This document shows, in pieces, positions 1-9,228 of a DNA stretch of 40,477 nucleotides. This DNA comes from Bacillota bacterium (GTDB lineage: Bacteria; Bacillota; UBA994; UBA5500), in the NCBI GenBank assembly GCA_023436245.1, contig JAEZJZ010000091.1, positions 1-40,477 of the forward strand, in the 5' to 3' direction. Position 1 is the first letter of the stretch; each line of letters opens with the position of its first letter. The notes below the pieces were generated by a model. That model was not told the DNA's origin and did not search any database. It saw nothing but the letters and a program-made list of their open reading frames with translations. The translations under genes and the position numbers were made by a program.

Positions 1-105
1 GGCATAACCGCGCCAGTCTCCTTTCCGTCGAAAAAGGAAAAGGACCCTGCCCCGGAGTGGCTTCATGTCCAGTGGTTAACCTCCATGCGCTCGAGTTTTC
101 ACACG

Positions 106-140
106 GGCTGACGGACCTTTTTGCCACGGTCTCGTCAGCC
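106..140 (-). terminator. Hairpin downstream of glnA, possible terminator
   Basis: A 12-bp stem (GGCTGACGGACC pairing with GGTCTCGTCAGCC, one bulge) lies about 40 bp past the glnA stop. No clear T-run follows it on the minus strand, so the terminator role is inferred from position. The remaining bases 1-105 show no gene that I can support. Confidence 0.45.
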
Positions 141-181
141 GAGCAGAGGCACCGTTTCTCGCCGCGCGGCAGCGCCCCAAA

Positions 182-1543
<1,362 letters not shown>

Positions 1544-1564
1544 GGTACAAGCTCCTTTCGTCTG

Positions 1565-1963
1565 CTAACGGTCTGACTTTGACCACAGTCTATGACGCCG
1601 GAAATAGTTGTCCGCATCGCTCTCAGTGGTCTGTTGCTGTTGGTGCAGCCAACTCGAGTTGTCGGGAGCGCGGGTCGGCTGCACCGATCTGCCACTGGGA
1701 GACAGGCGCAGTTCAGATTTGAGACAGCGCTTGACTGACTCGATGGTGGTGAATCCCTTGGTCATCAGCGACTTGATCACAGTCAGTCGCTCCAAGTCTT
1801 CCGGCGAGTACAGCCTGTGTCCACCGGCGCTGCGTTCCGGCCTGAGCAGACCTTGCTGTTCATAGTAGCGCACCTGCCGGCGTGAGAGGCCGGTCAGGTC
1901 TTCCACTACTCGCATCGGAAAGAGTCCTTTGCTCGGCCTGCTGTCGTCGCTCGAACTGGCCAT
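1565..1963 (-). CDS. glnR: MerR-family nitrogen regulator GlnR
   Basis: Predicted dimeric DNA-binding repressor that senses feedback-inhibited glutamine synthetase and controls nitrogen genes. The 132-residue protein has an N-terminal winged helix (about residues 14-80): FPMRVVEDLTGLSRRQVRYYEQQGLL, then a GGHRLYSPEDLERL wing. A short Gln/Ser-rich tail follows, as expected for GlnR/TnrA rather than for effector-binding MerR proteins. The start codon follows a GGGAGGAATGAGGG leader. Position directly upstream of glnA, and a perfect GlnR box about 100 bp upstream (2062-2078), support GlnR rather than a generic MerR. Autoregulation of glnRA and co-regulation of the divergent asnB are inferred. 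Confidence 0.9.
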   Translation of the reverse strand: MASSSDDSRPSKGLFPMRVVEDLTGLSRRQVRYYEQQGLLRPERSAGGHRLYSPEDLERLTVIKSLMTKGFTTIESVKRCLKSELRLSPSGRSVQPTRAPDNSSWLHQQQQTTESDADNYFRRHRLWSKSDR

Positions 1964-2056
1964 CCCTCATTCCTCCCTGCGTCTCAGTTCAGCTGTTACC
2001 TCAATAGCTACTGCAGTATATGCTGCCTTCTCCAAGCGCGATAGCGGAGATGTCAG

Positions 2057-2083
2057 TTTGCTGTCACTATTTGTGACAGCAAA
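2057..2083. promoter_or_regulatory. GlnR/TnrA operator between glnR and asnB
   Basis: TGTCA-N7-TGACA at 2062-2078 matches the TGTNA-N7-TNACA consensus exactly. It sits inside a longer perfect inverted repeat, TTTGCTGTCAC/GTGACAGCAAA (2057-2083, 5-bp centre). It lies about 94 bp from the glnR start and 90 bp from the asnB start, so it could serve both promoters. A possible minus-strand -10 (TATACT) is at 2015-2020. Confidence 0.88.
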
Positions 2084-2172
2084 CGGCACCAGCAGGGTCT
2101 CTGCGGCCGTACCATGCAACAAAACACTGCAGTTCGTCGCTTTGCGGCGGTGTAGATGGGAGGGCAAACAAA

Positions 2173-4023
2173 ATGTGCGGTATCGCTGGTTGGGTGGATT
2201 TTGGGCGTGATCTGCGTCAGGAACAGGAGACGTTGGCGAAAATGGGCGAGACGATGCGTCGGCGGGGACCGGACGCTGGCAGCTGTTGGCTGGATCAGCA
2301 TGTGGCGTTGGTGCATCGGCGCCTGATCGTGGTGGATCCGGCTGGAGGAGCGCAACCGATGGAGCTTTGGCTGGGGGAACGCAGATTTGTGATCGTCTAT
2401 AACGGAGAGCTCTATAATACCGAGGATGTGCGGCAGGAGTTGCTGGGCAGAGGCCATCGTTTTCGTAGCTACTCTGATACAGAGGTATTGCTCACGGCCT
2501 ATGTCGAGTGGGGGGAGCAGTGCCTGCACCGTTTGAATGGCATTTTCGCCTTTGCCATCTGGGACGAAAGCAGACAACGACTTTTCATGGCACGGGATCG
2601 GCTGGGCGTGAAGCCGCTCTTCTACGCAGAGCAGAAGGGGGGTCTGGTCTTCGGTTCTGAGCTGAAGGCTGTTCTAGCCAATCCGTTGGTGCCGCGTGTC
2701 CTGGATGCGACCGGGCTGGCTGAGTTGCTGCTGGTGGGGCCGGCCCGCACCCCTGGGGTGAGCCTGTTTAGGGGAATCAATGACCTGCGTGCGGGGCATT
2801 ACCTGATCTGGGAGGAAGGCAGCGGGGCGAAGGTGCAGCGCTATTGGCAACTGAACAGCCAGCCGCACCAGGACGATCTGCCGACGACGATCGAACGAGT
2901 CAGCTATCTGGTGGAGGATGCGGTGCGCAGACAGCTTGTCTCGGACGCGCCGGTGGCCACCTTCCTCTCGGGGGGGCTAGATTCCAGCGCCATCACCGCG
3001 ATCGCATCCCGAGTCTTTCAGTCAGAGGGTCGCGGTGCCCTGCACACCTATTCGGTCGATTATAGAGGTAACGAGACCGATTTCCGGGCGAACGACTATC
3101 TACCTGATGCGGATGCGCCCTGGGTGCAGGTCATGTCTCAGGCAATGGGCACCGTGCATCATCGGGTGGAGATCGACACGCCCGACCTGGTGCCGGCTTT
3201 GCTGGACTCGATGCGTGCCAACGACTACCCGGGCATGACGGACATTGACTCGTCCCTGCTCCTTTTCTGCCGGCAGATCAAGCCACAGCACACGGTGGCG
3301 CTCTCAGGCGAAGCTGCGGACGAAGTCTTCGGCGGCTATCCTTGGTTCAGGCGCGATGACGCACTGCAGGCTGGGACTTTCCCCTGGGCGCTGCGGAATG
3401 CGGAGCGCGAGCGGATTCTTTCCCCCGAGTTGCTCAGTTCCCTTCACCCGCAGGAGTACGTGCGAGCTCGTTACCGCGAGGCGCTGAACGAAGTGCCGCT
3501 CCTGCCTGGCGAGGGCGCCCAGGAAGCGCGGATGCGGGAGCTGTTCTACCTGAACATCACGCGCTTCATGCCCACCTTGCTCGACCGCAAGGATAGGATG
3601 AGCATGGCGGCAGGGCTCGAGGTGCGTGTGCCGTTTACCGACCATCGCTTGGTGGAGTACGTCTGGAACATCCCCTGGGCGATGAAGTACGTGGACCAGA
3701 GAGAAAAGGGCATCCTGCGTCGCGCGTTGCGTGGCCGACTGCCGGATGAGGTGCTCCTGCGTCGCAAGAGCCCCTATCCGAAGACCCACAATCCGATCTA
3801 CCTGCAGACGACCAAGCGCTGGCTGCTGGATGTGTTGGCGGATCCCAGTTCACCCCTCTTGCAGCTCATTGATGTGCCCACTGTTTGGCAAATTGCGGAG
3901 CAGGACGGCCGCAACTTCGGACCCACTTGGTTCGGCCAGTTGATGGGCGGCCCCCAACTCTTCGCGTATCTGGCCCTGATTGACGCATGGCTGCGCGAGT
4001 ATCGGATCAGCATTTCGCTTTGA
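2173..4023 (+). CDS. asnB: Glutamine-hydrolysing asparagine synthase
   Basis: Amidates aspartate to asparagine with glutamine-derived ammonia and ATP. The 616-residue protein begins MCGIAGW, giving the N-terminal Cys2 nucleophile of class II amidotransferases. The glutaminase domain (about 1-210) includes RRGPDAG, HRRLIVVD and YNGELYN. The synthetase domain carries the PP-loop SGGLDSS (266-272), then SGEAADEVFGGYPW and RKDRMSMAAGLEVRVPF. Length and domain order are standard for AsnB. The ATG at 2173 follows GGGAGGG by 8 bases. It is divergent from glnRA across the GlnR box, which suggests nitrogen-responsive control. Related AsnB-like proteins act in other amidations, but with this context asparagine synthesis is the simplest reading. 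Confidence 0.95.
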   Translation: MCGIAGWVDFGRDLRQEQETLAKMGETMRRRGPDAGSCWLDQHVALVHRRLIVVDPAGGAQPMELWLGERRFVIVYNGELYNTEDVRQELLGRGHRFRSYSDTEVLLTAYVEWGEQCLHRLNGIFAFAIWDESRQRLFMARDRLGVKPLFYAEQKGGLVFGSELKAVLANPLVPRVLDATGLAELLLVGPARTPGVSLFRGINDLRAGHYLIWEEGSGAKVQRYWQLNSQPHQDDLPTTIERVSYLVEDAVRRQLVSDAPVATFLSGGLDSSAITAIASRVFQSEGRGALHTYSVDYRGNETDFRANDYLPDADAPWVQVMSQAMGTVHHRVEIDTPDLVPALLDSMRANDYPGMTDIDSSLLLFCRQIKPQHTVALSGEAADEVFGGYPWFRRDDALQAGTFPWALRNAERERILSPELLSSLHPQEYVRARYREALNEVPLLPGEGAQEARMRELFYLNITRFMPTLLDRKDRMSMAAGLEVRVPFTDHRLVEYVWNIPWAMKYVDQREKGILRRALRGRLPDEVLLRRKSPYPKTHNPIYLQTTKRWLLDVLADPSSPLLQLIDVPTVWQIAEQDGRNFGPTWFGQLMGGPQLFAYLALIDAWLREYRISISL

Positions 4024-4150
4024 TCGCCGGAGTCCGAGCAGCGTGCTGTCGGCCTTTTACGGACGTGAAGCAAAAAGGTCCGTCCGACAGTCCCTAGTGC
4101 TTCAGTCCCCAGTGTTTCAGCGGGCGCCATGCATGGCGCCCCTACGACAA
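4024..4150. repeat. asnB downstream spacer with a perfect 20-bp palindrome
   Basis: No gene is supported between asnB and the reductase (4024-4315). The first part holds a weak hairpin (CGGACG/CGTCCG around 4060-4087) and a perfect 20-bp palindrome at 4122-4141, GGGCGCC-ATGCAT-GGCGCCC, followed by CTACGA. It resembles the GGGTCGCATGCATGCGACCC palindromes found elsewhere in the window. Confidence 0.75.
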
Positions 4151-4304
4151 TGCATGTATGCCCTGGTCACTCGTAGAGGTCGCATGCATGCGACCCGCGC
4201 AGGCGCTACGATGTAACCCATGACAGCATTTGCGCATCCAAACGTAAGAGAGACGACGGCCGTCGTCTCTCTTACGCTCTTCAAGGGTGCTATTGCGACA
4301 GCCC
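4151..4304. repeat. Dispersed structured repeat, copy 1
   Basis: About 154 bp, closely similar along its whole length to 22700-22851. Order of parts: a GTCGCATGCATGCGAC palindrome (core 4178-4195); GCGCAGGCGCTAC; a variable stretch; TTGCGCATCCAAA; a perfect 34-bp palindrome at 4243-4276 built on GTAAGAGAGACGACGG; and the end block GTGCTATTGCGACAGCCCT. It lies directly after the minus-strand reductase stop, so the 34-bp palindrome may also act as a hairpin terminator, although only TTT follows it. Confidence 0.85.
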
Positions 4305-4315
4305 TCTCTTGCCTA

Positions 4316-5386
4316 TTAGGCCAGCCCCTCGGGTCTGGCCGGACAGGTGAAGGGGTGCTTGTAGTGACCGCAGCGCGGGCAGCCGCGGCAGAGTGAGATT
4401 TGCTCTGCCTCTGCCTGCAGGGCCTTCTTAGCCCAGAGAGGGTCGGCCAGCATGGCCCGTCCGACAGCGATCAGGTCGGCCACGTCCTCGGCCAGTGCTC
4501 GTTCAGCCTGCTCAGGGTGCTTGATGCCGTTGACGCCGATCACCGGCACGTCGACTACCTGTTTGACGGCGCCGGCCAGTTGCATGATCGGTGACCATTG
4601 GCTGTTGGCGTCGATGGCGGCAGGGGCGCCGCCCACGCCACTTGAGATGTTCAACAGTTCCATCCCGGCATCAACCAGCCAGCGGGCAACCTGTTGGCCT
4701 TCCGCGATGGTCAGGCCATCGGCGATTCCGTCAGCCACGCCGAGACGCATGTAGACCAGGCACTGGTCTCCAACCGCTTCCTGTACGGCTCTAAACAACT
4801 CCAGGGCGAAGCGAGCCCGGTTGGCCAGTGAGCCGCCATACTCATCTTCGCGCCGGTTCAGCGCCGGGCAGAGGAACTGGCTGACCAGGTAGCCGTGCGC
4901 GCCATGCAGTTCGATGGCATCGAAGCCAGCCTGCACTACTCGTTTGGCGGCCGCCACGAAGTCTGCGATGATCCGCTTGATCTCTACCTGTGTCAACTCT
5001 TGCGGCAGGTCCTTGCCGCGAGTGACGGCGGATGGCGCCCAGAGCGGGAGGCCAAAGGTGTTCTGCAGGTTGGTGCTGCCGCCGGCGTGATGGAGCTGGA
5101 TGGCCGCCACTGCTCCCGTGGCATGAATGACAGCGGCCAGTTTGGTCAGGCCAGCCAGGTGGCCGTCGTCGAATGCTCCGATCTGGCGCTGTGAGAGCCG
5201 CCCCTCCGGCGAAACGGCGGTGGCCTCCACCACGACCAGACCGACATCCTGGAAGGTGGCGTAATGCCTCAGGTTGTACTCGCTGACGATGCCATCCTCT
5301 CCCGCCGCCCAGGCGACGAGCGGCGGCAAGACAATGCGGTTTCGCAGTTGCAGTCTGCCGACTGCTATGGGCTTGGATAGTAACAT
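4316..5386 (-). CDS. NADH:flavin oxidoreductase, Old Yellow Enzyme family
   Basis: Predicted FMN-dependent ene-reductase using NAD(P)H, with unknown natural substrate. The 356-residue TIM barrel starts LSKPIAVGRLQLRNRIVLPPL and carries the family signature HGAHGYLVSQFL, followed by NRREDEYGGSLANRARF. The C-terminal FMN-phosphate region is VIGVNGI plus DLIAVGRAMLADP. It stops soon after the barrel and lacks the C-terminal FAD/NAD domain of 2,4-dienoyl-CoA reductases. It nevertheless ends in a cysteine cluster, CRGCPRC-x8-C. The start chosen is the ATG at 5386, 8 bases after GTGAGGT. An in-frame GTG at 5395 would leave no spacing. It is a single gene with no operon partner. Confidence 0.9.
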   Translation of the reverse strand: MLLSKPIAVGRLQLRNRIVLPPLVAWAAGEDGIVSEYNLRHYATFQDVGLVVVEATAVSPEGRLSQRQIGAFDDGHLAGLTKLAAVIHATGAVAAIQLHHAGGSTNLQNTFGLPLWAPSAVTRGKDLPQELTQVEIKRIIADFVAAAKRVVQAGFDAIELHGAHGYLVSQFLCPALNRREDEYGGSLANRARFALELFRAVQEAVGDQCLVYMRLGVADGIADGLTIAEGQQVARWLVDAGMELLNISSGVGGAPAAIDANSQWSPIMQLAGAVKQVVDVPVIGVNGIKHPEQAERALAEDVADLIAVGRAMLADPLWAKKALQAEAEQISLCRGCPRCGHYKHPFTCPARPEGLA

Positions 5387-5543
5387 GCCATGCACCTCAC
5401 TTATTTCGTCTACCGCATATTCTAACAGATGCTGCTCCCCAGCAGAAGCGAGAAAAGGCGCTGACTGCGATCTGAGCAGGAAAGCCGGCTAGTTCCGCGG
5501 AATAGGGGAATCAAGAAGGCTTGATGCGAAAGGGGGAGCGCAA

Positions 5544-6347
5544 TTGCTCTGTGATTATCATGTGCATTTGGAGCGCGGTCCGTACACGCTCGACTGGCTG
5601 CAGCAGTTTCTGCAGCGGGCGAAGCAGGTAGGGGTGGCGGAGCTCGGGATCGTGGAACATCTTTACCGCTTCCGGGAAGCTCGGCATCTCTTCCATAACG
5701 ATTGGGTGGATGAACGACAGACTGAGTCGCTCAAGGACTACCTGAATCTGCTGGCTGCCGCCAAGAAGAAGCGTTGGCCGGTGCGAGTAGGGCTGGAGGT
5801 CGACTACATTCCTGGAAAGGAGGCAGATCTCAAGGCCTTCCTCAAGGGGTTGCCGCTCGACTTCGTGATCGGTTCTGTGCACTGGTTGGGGGACTGGGGG
5901 TTTGACACGGATCTGGCCACCTGGGAGGGGCGGGATGTGTTGGCTGCCTATGAGCAGTATTACGCAACGCTGATTCAGGCCGCACAGAGCGGCATCTTCG
6001 ACATCATCGGGCATCCTGGGAACATCGGTTACTTCGGCCACCGTCCGGAACTGCTGGAGATGGATCGCCTGGAGGATGAGTTCGTGGGCAGCCTGAGAAA
6101 CCAGAGTCGCACCGTGGTGGAGATCAACACCGGCGGCTTGCTCCGGCCGGCACATGCCATCTGGCCACGGTCTTCCGTGTTGCGCAAGCTGCGCCAGGCA
6201 CAGCTGGACATCGTGCTCGGGTCTGACGCACACCGACCGGAGGATGTGGGCCATGGCATGACTGAGATGGTGCAGTTGCTCAAGCAGATGTCTTTCATCT
6301 GCACTACTCGCTTCCAGAACCGTAAGCCGTCCTTCCCGGCACTCTAG
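5544..6347 (+). CDS. PHP-domain histidinol-phosphatase family protein
   Basis: Predicted metal-dependent phosphoesterase of the HisK/HisJ type, which in other bacteria removes phosphate from L-histidinol phosphate. Metal-binding signatures are DYHVHLE near the N-terminus, GIVEHLYRF, GLEVDYIPG, GSVHWLG, IIGHPGN and GSDAHRPEDVG. Length (267 residues) fits HisK. The TTG at 5544 is preceded by AGGGGGAG. No other histidine gene is nearby, so the substrate is inferred from family only; some PHP proteins act on other phosphoesters. The leader between 5396 and 5543 shows nothing else I can name. Confidence 0.85.
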   Translation: MLCDYHVHLERGPYTLDWLQQFLQRAKQVGVAELGIVEHLYRFREARHLFHNDWVDERQTESLKDYLNLLAAAKKKRWPVRVGLEVDYIPGKEADLKAFLKGLPLDFVIGSVHWLGDWGFDTDLATWEGRDVLAAYEQYYATLIQAAQSGIFDIIGHPGNIGYFGHRPELLEMDRLEDEFVGSLRNQSRTVVEINTGGLLRPAHAIWPRSSVLRKLRQAQLDIVLGSDAHRPEDVGHGMTEMVQLLKQMSFICTTRFQNRKPSFPAL

Positions 6348-6552
6348 TCAGACGTCAGTCACTTCGTCCGAGACCACTGAAGAACCCCAGAAAATGTGAA
6401 GAATCTCACCTGCCCCGAAGCACGGCCTTTTATAGGATCCTCCGCTACGCTTAGGATGACAGAGGAAGACTTTTTGGCAGTCTCACTTCGTCCGTACCTC
6501 TGCATAGACTGAAGCGAAGGGCATGTTTGCCTCGGGGAGGGGGAACAGGCCG
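6348..6552. other. Intergenic region upstream of mntR
   Basis: No gene is supported here. A stretch around 6435-6475 (TCCTCCGCTACGCTTAGGATGACAGAGG) has the look of dispersed intergenic repeats that I associate with other bacterial genomes. Only one copy occurs in this window, so that is a recollection rather than something shown here. Confidence 0.3.
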
Positions 6553-7068
6553 GTGAGAGACAACGAGTTTCGCACCGTGCGCGGCTATGAGTTGATCAAA
6601 CAGCAGAACAGCAGCAACGGCCTCACGCCCAGCATGGAGGACTATCTGGAGATGATCTATCGCCTTTCCCTGCTGGACGGCTATGTGCGCGTGAACACCC
6701 TGGCCGAGATGCTGCACGTGCAATCACCGTCAGTGACGCGCACGGTGCAGAAGCTGGCCGAACTGGAACAGGTGAAATATCACCGTTACGGCATCATTCA
6801 GCTCACGGAACGGGGGGAGGAGCTAGGGCACTACCTGCTCAGACGGCACGAGACAGTCTCCCTCTTCCTGCAGAACATCGGCGCTGGCGCCAGTCAGTTT
6901 GTGGACACCGAACTGATCGAGCACCATCTCAGCCGGAGGACAGTCGGGCAACTGGAGAAACTGAATGACTGGTTTCGGCAGCCGGGGGTACGCGAGCGAT
7001 TCCAACAGTTTGCGGGTGACTTGGACGAGGGGGCGTGCGCCGATCAGGAGCCAAAACAGGAACGTTAA
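6553..7068 (+). CDS. mntR: DtxR/MntR-family manganese-dependent regulator
   Basis: Predicted metal-sensing repressor of manganese or iron uptake genes. The start chosen is the GTG at 6553, 9 bases after GGGGAGGGGG, giving 171 residues; an upstream ATG at 6523 overlaps nothing useful. The winged helix spans about residues 25-90 (SMEDYLEMIYRL, then VNTLAEMLHVQSPSVTRTVQKL). Residues matching the six Bacillus MntR metal ligands are all present: Asp30, Glu33, His99, Glu120, Glu123 and His124 (MEDYLE, RRHE, ELIEHH). The SH3-like third domain of DtxR/IdeR is absent, again pointing to MntR. No transporter lies next to it. It is convergent with the activator gene. Confidence 0.88.
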   Translation: MRDNEFRTVRGYELIKQQNSSNGLTPSMEDYLEMIYRLSLLDGYVRVNTLAEMLHVQSPSVTRTVQKLAELEQVKYHRYGIIQLTERGEELGHYLLRRHETVSLFLQNIGAGASQFVDTELIEHHLSRRTVGQLEKLNDWFRQPGVRERFQQFAGDLDEGACADQEPKQER

Positions 7069-7096
7069 CAGGGGAGCCGCGAGGCTCCCCTGTTTG
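7069..7096 (+). terminator. Terminator after mntR
   Basis: Perfect stem AGGGGAGCC-GCGA-GGCTCCCCT followed by GTTTG, directly after the mntR stop. It probably works from both sides, because the activator gene ends 27 bp further on the opposite strand. Confidence 0.8.
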
Positions 7097-7123
7097 CCAT
7101 GTGCTTTGGTTGCCGCGCAGGTT

Positions 7124-8095
7124 CTAGTTGGCCGGCACCTTGGCGCTCCATTTGCCGCAGCGATCTCCCCACATGGCCACCACTTGGCCCGCCTGCTCCA
7201 CCTTGATCACCTCGCAGTGATTGGAGCAGTCGGTGCATTCGAAACTGGTGGGGGAGAAGTCTAGCTGAGTGACGCCAAAGCCGCGGAACTTGCTGTCGCG
7301 AGGGTGAGCCGTCAGTTCTTCGCGCGCCAATAGCGCCGCCCCAATCGCTCCCATTACGCCGAAGTGTTCGGGAACGATCACCCGGCTGCCGATTTCTCGC
7401 TCAAAGGCAACTCGGATGCCCACGTTGGCCGCAACTCCTCCCTGGAAGACGAACGGCGGGCGCAGGTCCTTGCCGCGACCAAGGTTGTTCATGTAGTTTC
7501 GCACCAGGGCTTCACAGAGGCCCCGGATGATCTCAGCCTTGGAGAAACCGAATTGCTGCTTAGCGATCATGTCGGACTCGGCGAATACGGTGCAGCGACC
7601 AGCGATGCGCACCTGGCGCTCCGCCTGCAGCGCATACTGCCCAAATTCCTGAATCGGAATGCGCAGCCGCTCCGCCTGATGATCGAGGAAGGAACCGGTT
7701 CCGGCCGCACAAACCGTGTTCATGGCGAAGTCCACCACGATGCCGTCTTGAATCACGATGATCTTGGAATCCTGCCCGCCGATCTCGAAGATGGTGCGCA
7801 CATCGGGATAGTGGTGCACCGTCGCAGCGGCGTGAGCCGTGATCTCGTTCTTGATCACGTCTGCCCCCACCATCACGCCCACCAATTGTCTGCCGCTGCC
7901 GGTGGTGCCGACGCCAGCAATCTGGAACTCATCTCCGAGAGATTGCTGCATCTGACCTAGTCCAGCCCGCACCGATTCCAGGGGTTGGCCATTAGTCCGG
8001 ATGTAGAGTTGTTCGAGCACATCCCCGCTGGCATCCAGCGCCACCAGGTTGGTACTGACGGAACCGACGTCGATGCCCAGGTAGATTCTCCTCAT
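7124..8095 (-). CDS. Acyl-CoA dehydratase activase (HgdC/BadF-like ATPase)
   Basis: Predicted ATP-dependent electron-donating activator of 2-hydroxyacyl-CoA dehydratases or related radical enzymes. The 323-residue ASKHA fold starts YLGIDVGSVSTN. It has FEIGGQDSK (103-111) and MNTVCAAGTGSFLD with Cys129. Cys168 lies in GRCTVFAESDM. These two cysteines correspond to the ones that bridge a [4Fe-4S] cluster between HgdC subunits. A C-terminal CTDCSNHC adds a further cysteine cluster beyond the classic HgdC length. The ATG overlaps the previous stop (ATGA), so translation is probably coupled. It is the last gene of the three-gene minus operon. Confidence 0.9.
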   Translation of the reverse strand: MRRIYLGIDVGSVSTNLVALDASGDVLEQLYIRTNGQPLESVRAGLGQMQQSLGDEFQIAGVGTTGSGRQLVGVMVGADVIKNEITAHAAATVHHYPDVRTIFEIGGQDSKIIVIQDGIVVDFAMNTVCAAGTGSFLDHQAERLRIPIQEFGQYALQAERQVRIAGRCTVFAESDMIAKQQFGFSKAEIIRGLCEALVRNYMNNLGRGKDLRPPFVFQGGVAANVGIRVAFEREIGSRVIVPEHFGVMGAIGAALLAREELTAHPRDSKFRGFGVTQLDFSPTSFECTDCSNHCEVIKVEQAGQVVAMWGDRCGKWSAKVPAN

Positions 8096-9207
8096 GATGC
8101 AGCCTCCCTCTCCGGTTTCGGTTGTTGATGCTGACGTTTGCTGCGCAGCAGATCGATGAATGCCTCAATGCGCGTGAGCGTGTTGGCCAGACCCGTCTGC
8201 TCGTCGATGGACAGGCTGAGGATTGGCATGTCCAGTGATTGACTGAGGTGGGGGATGATGCTCTGGGTGACCAACTCCGGCAGGCAGGCAAAGGGCATCA
8301 GGTGGATCACGCCATCGAACCCCCGCTCATGGTAGTCGACGATGTGGCCAACCGTCTGCTTGGCGTGACCGCCGATCACCAGCGGCAGATAGGGTTCACC
8401 CTTCTTCAGGATTGCAGCCTCATGGGTGCGCTCCTTTAGCCAGCCGGGGAAGAAGTTGAACTCAACCCATTCGGACAGATACTGCGAGCGCTCCGCCTCG
8501 ACGCCGAACTTGCCCAACATTTCCTCCAGTTCGAAGTTGATTGACGATTCCATCACCACATAGATTTCACCGACGATGCCGATGCGCAGGGCAGGTTGGT
8601 TACTCTCAGAGGTCTGCACCAGTTCCAGCAGACGGGCGCTTTCCCTCGCCGCCTGGCGCAGGCTCGGTCGGTCATGCACCTGGTCAAACAGCGCCTGAAT
8701 TCTGGTCCAAGCGTGGGAGGCGCAGCCCGGGATGGCCTCGTGCGCCCGCAGGCAGGTCATGCGTCGCTCCAGGCGATCCAGTTCATGCACCATGCCATAG
8801 ACCAGCTTGAGGGCCCGATAGACCTGCAACCACGAGCAGTCGCCCTTCAAGAGACGAACGTTGTGCAAGAACTTGCGCCAGCCCCTACCGGGCGCATCGA
8901 AGACGATCATCCGCACCTGATGACCGAGGTTTTCCAGGATGCGTCGGTGTACCTCGGCGTAGAAGCCAGCTCGGCAAGGCCCGTGACCGCCGGAGGTGAC
9001 GATTGTGTCGGCCCCCAGAGCAACCGCCTCCAGGTAACTGCCCATGATCGCCTTGAAAGGAAAGCAGGCGAATTCCGGACTATGCTTCACGCCCAGGTCA
9101 ATTGTCTGCTTGGTGGGCCGGGGCGGCGTGATCGCCTCGTGACCGAGCAACTCCACCAGCTTCTTGTAGATGACGGTAGTTCCCATATAGGGAAAAGTGA
9201 CTTTCAT
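8092..9207 (-). CDS. HgdB-like 2-hydroxyacyl-CoA dehydratase-related protein (first type)
   Basis: Belongs to the uncharacterised CoA-dehydratase-related proteins that travel with HgdC-like activators. It has 371 residues from the ATG at 9207, which follows GCAGGTGTGAAC; an in-frame start at 9225 lacks a ribosome site. Visible features are FACFPFKAIMGSYLEA, a GGHGPCRAG loop, and a C-terminal block SIDEQTGLANTLTRIEAF that is closely matched in the neighbouring gene. Conserved cysteines (FACFPF, GPCRAG) could ligate a cluster. Substrate is unknown; no CoA-transferase or dehydrogenase is next to it. The gene is 21 bp after its paralogue. Confidence 0.82.
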   Translation of the reverse strand: MKVTFPYMGTTVIYKKLVELLGHEAITPPRPTKQTIDLGVKHSPEFACFPFKAIMGSYLEAVALGADTIVTSGGHGPCRAGFYAEVHRRILENLGHQVRMIVFDAPGRGWRKFLHNVRLLKGDCSWLQVYRALKLVYGMVHELDRLERRMTCLRAHEAIPGCASHAWTRIQALFDQVHDRPSLRQAARESARLLELVQTSESNQPALRIGIVGEIYVVMESSINFELEEMLGKFGVEAERSQYLSEWVEFNFFPGWLKERTHEAAILKKGEPYLPLVIGGHAKQTVGHIVDYHERGFDGVIHLMPFACLPELVTQSIIPHLSQSLDMPILSLSIDEQTGLANTLTRIEAFIDLLRSKRQHQQPKPEREAAS

Positions 9208-9228
9208 GTTCACACCTGCTTCCAAAGA

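Noticed and set aside
5511..6254. 247-codon minus-strand open frame
   Set aside because: Antisense to the PHP phosphatase, whose metal motifs are all intact.
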